A stretch of 11,412 nt of DNA from JANYIP01 sp031394045. Lineage in GTDB: Bacteria > Actinomycetota > Actinomycetes > Prado026. The stretch is taken from NCBI GenBank assembly GCA_031394045.1, contig JANMWN010000151.1, positions 1-11,412 of the forward strand. The letters run 5' to 3'. The position numbers were made by a program, and so were the translations under genes. The notes below the pieces were generated by a model, which was not told the origin of the DNA, did not search any database, and worked only from the letters and a program-made list of their open reading frames with translations. Of the stretch, positions 8,160 to 11,412 are shown in pieces; the first letter of the stretch is position 1, and each line of letters begins with the position of its first letter.

Positions 8160-8464
8160 GCGGGGCGCAGGCCGTGCACGACGTTGCGCTCGGCGAAGAA
8201 CGAGGCGAACGGCACGGTGCCCGCGAGCGCGATCAGCACGGTGCGCTTCAGGCTCCACCGTGCCCGCCGCGACAGGTCGAGGGTGAAGAGCACGTAGACC
8301 GGGAACAGGTACCCGTGGATCACGCCGACCACCGCGACTACCTGGTCGTGACCGGAGATCTTGAGCGGGATGCCGACGAAGACCAGCACCACCAAGGCAA
8401 CTCCGGTGATGTAGGCGAGGGTGCGGTAGCGCAGGACGGCGCCCTTGGTGACCGGTGGCTGCAT
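8150..8464 (-). CDS. DUF3817 family small integral membrane protein
   Basis: This is a 104-residue protein with three predicted TM segments (about 15-34, 40-61 and 74-92). Family-type motifs are visible: VGIPLK after TM1, VVGVIHGYLFPVYVL in TM2, RARWSLKR in the loop and PFASFFAERNV at the end of TM3. DUF3817 proteins are actinobacterial membrane proteins of unknown function, sometimes grouped with YdzA-like proteins. The ATG lies 10 bp after the SURF1 stop with only a weak SD, so it is probably cotranscribed with and coupled to SURF1. That placement hints at a membrane or respiratory context, but no function should be assigned. Confidence 0.87.
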   Translation of the reverse strand: MQPPVTKGAVLRYRTLAYITGVALVVLVFVGIPLKISGHDQVVAVVGVIHGYLFPVYVLFTLDLSRRARWSLKRTVLIALAGTVPFASFFAERNVVHGLRPAAV

Positions 8465-8474
8465 GTCTTGAAGC

Positions 8475-9254
8475 CTAACCGTGCGTCACGGGCTCGCCTG
8501 TCGGCGGCTCCCGTCGCTGCGCCGCCCTGACCTCGTCGCGTACCAGCCGCCACCAGAAGAACAACGCGAAGGCCGCGAAGAGCCACCACAGGGCCACGTA
8601 CGCCACGTGCTGGACGTAGAAGCCGGGTACGTCGTTGCCGATCCGCGGCGACGGCACGAGGGCGAGCACGGCGGGCGCGGCCGGCAGCTGCGAACGCAGC
8701 GTCACGAAGCCGTCGTACAGCGGGTACGGCACCAGGGAGAGCAGCGCGACCGGGCTGGCCGCCGCCACCTGCCCGGCCGGCAACGTCGTACCAGGCGGCA
8801 GCCTGCCGCCTGGGTCCTCCGAGATCATCAGCCGACCGGTCACCACAACCTCGCCCGTCGGCGCTGGGACCGCGGCCGCGTCCGCCGCCGACGGTACCCA
8901 GCCGCGTACGACGAGGACTCCGGCCTTTGGAGCAGCCGACGTACGGACGATTCCGAGCACCCAGAGCCCCTGCTTGCCGTCCTGCGCACGGCCGGGGACG
9001 AGGTAGGCGTGCGCCGGGTCGAAGGTGCCGGCCACCGTCACGAGCCGCCCGACCGCGTCCGCGGCCACCGACCCCTGGACCTGGGTCACCGACGCGATCG
9101 GCACCGGGGCCGGTTCGGCGGTGGCATCGGCCGACTGGCGAAAGCTGTCCGCCCGGTCCAGCTGCCAGTGCCCGAGCCAGCCGAACGAGACGACCAGCAC
9201 GAGGGTGAGCAGGTGGATCGCCAGCCAGCGTGGGGACAGCAGCCGGCGCACCAT
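8475..9254 (-). CDS. SURF1 family cytochrome oxidase biogenesis protein
   Basis: This is a 259-residue protein with the SURF1 layout: an N-terminal TM (about 11-29) ending in GHWQLDRA (the WQxxR motif), a long extracytoplasmic domain with VRGWVPS and VVVTGRL segments, and a C-terminal TM after FYVQHVAYVALWW (His216). SURF1/Shy1 proteins help heme a insertion into subunit I of aa3-type cytochrome c oxidase. ATG 9254 is chosen because GGGGGA lies 11 nt upstream and the protein then begins MVRRLLSPRWLAIHLL, like other actinobacterial members. The ATG at 9263 abuts the purine tract and would add three residues. No cox or cta genes are in view. The short C-terminal tail after TM2 is basic then polar. 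Confidence 0.9.
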   Translation of the reverse strand: MVRRLLSPRWLAIHLLTLVLVVSFGWLGHWQLDRADSFRQSADATAEPAPVPIASVTQVQGSVAADAVGRLVTVAGTFDPAHAYLVPGRAQDGKQGLWVLGIVRTSAAPKAGVLVVRGWVPSAADAAAVPAPTGEVVVTGRLMISEDPGGRLPPGTTLPAGQVAAASPVALLSLVPYPLYDGFVTLRSQLPAAPAVLALVPSPRIGNDVPGFYVQHVAYVALWWLFAAFALFFWWRLVRDEVRAAQRREPPTGEPVTHG

Positions 9255-9290
9255 GGCGCCCATCTTCCCCCGAGGTCGGTGCCGCTGCGA

Positions 9291-10583
9291 TCAGCCGGGC
9301 TCCACGTCGGTGCGCAGCGGGACATCGGCGGTGCGGCGACCGGCGCGGCCACGACCCGGTCCCCGGCCCTCACCCGCGTCCTCGTCCTCGTCCTCCTCGA
9401 CGTAAACCAGCACGCCGAGGTTGCTCCGCTTGGCGACGTACATCGCTATGTCGGCGCAGCGCAGCAGCTCACCGACGTCGCGGCCGTGGTCGGGGGCCAA
9501 CGAGACGCCGACGCTGCCGTCGATCGTGAGCACCTGTCCCTCGACCTCGAACGGGGCCTGGAGCGACTCGCGCAGGATCGCGGCGCGGCGCAGTCCGGTG
9601 GCGGCGTCCGCAACGCCGGGAACCAGGATCGCGAACTCGTCCCCGCCGAGCCGCGCGGCGACGTCGTGCGTACCCACGACGGACCGCACCCTGGTGCCGA
9701 CCTCGCGCAGCAGCAGGTCCCCGGCATGGTGGCCCATGGTGTCGTTGACCTCCTTGAACCCGTCGAGGTCGACGAGGAGGAGCGCGAACCGGTCGTCCGG
9801 CTTCGCGTTCTCGAGCAGGTCAGCGCTGCGCTCGAGGAAGAGCCGGCGGTTCGGGAGCCCGGTGAGCAGGTCGTGCAGGGCCACCTCCTCCTGGTTGCGG
9901 GAGAAGGCGGCACCCTTCCAGACCGCGGCGAAGGGCGCGGCGATCAGCAGGAGCAACGGCGGGCTGGCCGTCTGCGCGAGCACGACGACCAGCGGCGACA
10001 GCCCCACGACCACCAGGTCGGAGATCACGTAGAACCAGAACTCGTCCACGAACCCCGCGCGAAACTGCCGATAGGCCGACGGGCCGCGCAGCAGGGTGGC
10101 CCCCTCGTTTACGAGGAAGTGCACGACGAGGAAGTGCACGCTCCACGCCAGGAACATCCAGAGCAGGTCGACGACGAAGATCGCGTGCACGGGCGCCGCG
10201 ATCGAGGGTCGTACACCGAGCAGCGCCATGGTCCCCGCCGCCGAGCAGAAGCCGAGGGCCAGCGTGGCGATCATGAAGACGGCGTCGCGCAAGGGGTTCC
10301 GAGAGCGCAGCTCGGACAGCGCGTTCCCCACGGCCATCACCACGACGGCCGGCCAGGCCCCCCACAGGAACAGGGTCGCGAAGATGAATGCCGTGGACAG
10401 CAGGATGCCCTCGGGCTGCTGTCTGGTCGCCAGGATCGGGCGCAGCTCAAAGACGATGGCCTGCGCGGCGATGACCCAGAACGCGGCGTGCAGGTCGCCC
10501 AGGTGGTGGGCGGTCACCCAAAAGGCGACGCCGACCAGCGCGAGGCCCGGGAGCACCACCGCGAACCAGTCGATGCCCGGCAT
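9291..10583 (-). CDS. Membrane-anchored GGDEF protein (probable diguanylate cyclase)
   Basis: This is a 430-residue protein. The N-terminal half (about 5-222) has seven or so hydrophobic segments and no recognised sensor name. The GGDEF domain (about 230-395) has HDLLTGLPNRRLF, LLLVDLDGFKEVNDTMGHHAGD (metal Asp272, Asn280), the intact active site RLGGDEF (313-317) and ADIAMYVAKR. It should therefore make cyclic di-GMP from two GTP. The inhibitory I-site normally reads RxxD just before the active site; here it is GTHD (304-307), so the Arg is missing and product inhibition may be lost. No EAL or HD-GYP domain follows. The tail (396-430) is acidic then Gly/Arg-rich and low complexity. The start is uncertain: ATG 10583 has a poor SD, while a TTG at 10637 has AGGGGG 9 nt upstream and would add 18 residues. 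Confidence 0.9.
   Translation of the reverse strand: MPGIDWFAVVLPGLALVGVAFWVTAHHLGDLHAAFWVIAAQAIVFELRPILATRQQPEGILLSTAFIFATLFLWGAWPAVVVMAVGNALSELRSRNPLRDAVFMIATLALGFCSAAGTMALLGVRPSIAAPVHAIFVVDLLWMFLAWSVHFLVVHFLVNEGATLLRGPSAYRQFRAGFVDEFWFYVISDLVVVGLSPLVVVLAQTASPPLLLLIAAPFAAVWKGAAFSRNQEEVALHDLLTGLPNRRLFLERSADLLENAKPDDRFALLLVDLDGFKEVNDTMGHHAGDLLLREVGTRVRSVVGTHDVAARLGGDEFAILVPGVADAATGLRRAAILRESLQAPFEVEGQVLTIDGSVGVSLAPDHGRDVGELLRCADIAMYVAKRSNLGVLVYVEEDEDEDAGEGRGPGRGRAGRRTADVPLRTDVEPG
9378..9395. repeat. Three tandem copies of GTCCTC in the GGDEF gene 3' end
   Basis: Three perfect 6-nt units in a row encode the Glu/Asp run (EEDEDEDA) of the GGDEF protein tail on the minus strand. The unit length keeps the frame, so copy-number change would only lengthen or shorten the acidic tail. 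Confidence 0.7.
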
Positions 10584-10707
10584 GCGGTGACTGGACCCTG
10601 GTGTGGGCAGCCCGGGAGACGGCGTGTGCTCAGACAAGTCCCGTTGCCCCCTCGGCCCGGCTCCGCTCCCGGGTACTTCGGCTGGATGGACAAGCGGCCG
10701 CAAGCGG

Positions 10708-10719
10708 GCACGGCCGTGC
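10708..10719. repeat. Perfect 12-bp palindrome GCACGGCCGTGC
   Basis: The palindrome has no spacer and lies about 125 bp upstream of the GGDEF ATG (70 bp from the TTG alternative). A binding site for a dimeric regulator is possible. GC-rich 12-mers do arise by chance in this composition, so no function is claimed. Confidence 0.35.
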
Positions 10720-10854
10720 TGTCTGCATCGGCGTAAGCGGCTCGACTCTTGACGGGACGCGCCCTCCGACAGCCTGGAGATCGAGGTATTTCCTGGCGCA
10801 CTCCCAGGATTCTCCGAGCCGCTCAGGTGCCGGGTCCTGGGCTGGCGCGCCCTC

Positions 10855-10890
10855 CGATAACGACGACGGTTGTAGGGCATAGATCAAACC
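10855..10890 (-). repeat. Dispersed 36-nt intergenic repeat, copy B
   Basis: Read on the minus strand this matches copy A (3779-3814, plus) at 32 of 36 positions without gaps. It lies 36 nt beyond the MFS stop and about 270 nt upstream of the GGDEF ATG, pointing toward that gene. The left hairpin arm of copy A is absent here, so the conserved unit is the 36-mer and not the long hairpin. Confidence 0.7.
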
Positions 10891-10926
10891 AGTTGCACTC
10901 GTTATGGGTGACTCGAGGCAACCAGG

Positions 10927-11412
10927 TCAGCCGACGTCGATGATCCTGGCGTCCTCGTGCGCCACGTTGCCGATCTCGCGCCAGATGGCGACCAGGATGA
11001 CGGCGCACCCGAAGAAGCCGAAGAAGTACGGGGCGGTGATCCCCCACACCGCGGCGAGGATGCCACCGAGCGCGGCGCCGACGACGAGCCCTCCCAGGAG
11101 GGCGAAGTTGTAGACGCTGGAGACCCGGCCCTGGAGCTCCTGCGGTACCGCCCGCTGCCGGACGCTGGTCGCGGTCGTGGCCCAGTACACAAGGTGGATG
11201 CCGAACAGGAACAGGATCACCATGGCCACCGCCGGCCGGGTGGTCAGAGCGAGGACGAGATGGGTGACGGTCTCGAGGACCAGGCCGTAGCGCATGATCG
11301 AGGCCAGGCTGACGTGCCGCTCCAGCCACCCGTACGTCATCGTCCCGAGCAGGCTGCCGAGACCGGTGGCCGTGGTGAGCAGGCCGAACCCGACCGGGCC
11401 CAGGTGCAGCCG
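10927..11412 (-). CDS. MFS transporter, C-terminal fragment
   Basis: The reverse-strand frame is open from the window edge to a stop at 10927-10929, giving 161 residues of a protein whose start lies outside. Five or so hydrophobic segments are visible. The lines LLTTATGLGSLLGTMTYGWLERH, TSVRQRAVPQELQGRVSSVYNF and GGLVVGAALGGILA fit the second half of a major facilitator of the MFS_3/EntS-like exporter group, where the short GR(V/A)xS motif follows TM10. Family membership is clear, but the transported compound cannot be named. An ATG at 11340 is internal, because the frame continues upstream with good TM character. Confidence 0.85.
   Translation of the reverse strand, partial: RLHLGPVGFGLLTTATGLGSLLGTMTYGWLERHVSLASIMRYGLVLETVTHLVLALTTRPAVAMVILFLFGIHLVYWATTATSVRQRAVPQELQGRVSSVYNFALLGGLVVGAALGGILAAVWGITAPYFFGFFGCAVILVAIWREIGNVAHEDARIIDVG

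Larger units (their letters stand above)
10584..10926. other. Intergenic region, 343 bp, upstream of the GGDEF gene
   Basis: No convincing gene is seen between the MFS stop and the GGDEF start. The minus-strand frame is open from an ATG at 10880 into the GGDEF protein, but the 99 extra residues are Arg/Ser/Pro-rich with no domain character. The region holds dispersed repeat copy B (10855-10890), a perfect 12-bp palindrome (10708-10719) and a possible TTG start with AGGGGG upstream (TTG at 10637). No clear promoter or T-tailed terminator is recognised. Confidence 0.5.

Noticed and set aside
8481..10736. 751-residue plus-strand open frame across SURF1 and GGDEF
   Set aside because: It spans two recognised minus-strand genes and their spacer and has Arg/His/Gln-rich shadow composition and no domains.
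10584..10880. N-terminal extension of the GGDEF protein by 99 residues from the ATG at 10880
   Set aside because: The extension is Arg/Ser/Pro-rich without structure, begins inside the dispersed repeat, and better starts exist at 10583 or 10637.

Overview
The window is GC-rich with strong G/C bias at codon third positions. It has dense gene packing, ATGA start/stop overlaps and several starts that look leaderless. The gene set (UppS next to a hemolysin III/TrhA protein, SURF1 next to DUF3817, a PadR-controlled FtsX-type ABC exporter) points to a high-GC actinobacterium. A Nocardioidaceae-like (Propionibacteriales) host is my best guess; it is an inference from style and gene content, not a proven placement.

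Layout. Positions 1-111 (-) hold the first 37 codons of an isoprenyl diphosphate synthase (UppS). It is divergent from a TrhA/hemolysin III membrane protein at 204-890 (+). Two minus-strand genes follow: a 175-residue protein with a ribbon-helix-helix-like C-terminus (921-1448), and upstream of it a large thioredoxin-fold/six-hairpin protein of the YyaL/SSP411 type (1479-3542). A 318-bp divergent spacer (3543-3860) carries an AT-rich palindrome, an imperfect hairpin, a copy of a dispersed repeat and the padR promoter. A three-gene plus-strand operon runs from 3861 to 8121: PadR regulator, ABC ATPase and a ten-TM FtsX-type permease, joined by two ATGA overlaps. All remaining genes are on the minus strand: DUF3817 (8150-8464) behind SURF1 (8475-9254), a membrane-anchored GGDEF protein (9291-10583), and the C-terminal part of an MFS transporter (10927-11412, cut by the window edge).

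How the genes work together. The padR/ATPase/permease set is the one clear functional module: a self-regulated macrolide-exporter-like or lipoprotein-release-like ABC system of unknown substrate. SURF1 and DUF3817 probably form a small transcription unit linked to respiratory-complex assembly. The other genes look like ordinary chromosomal housekeeping or accessory genes. I saw no transposase, phage gene, CRISPR array, tRNA or rRNA.

The most unusual sequence-level observation is a 36-nt element found twice in intergenic DNA, about 7 kb apart and in opposite orientation, matching at 32 of 36 positions (3779-3814 + and 10855-10890 -). In both places it reads toward a downstream gene on the same strand. 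Also worth a look are a dyad at the promoter of the RHH-like gene, a palindrome over the -10 region of padR, and a tendency for rare A/T-ending codons to fall inside GTAC tetranucleotides. I did not find a convincing wholly new multi-gene system.
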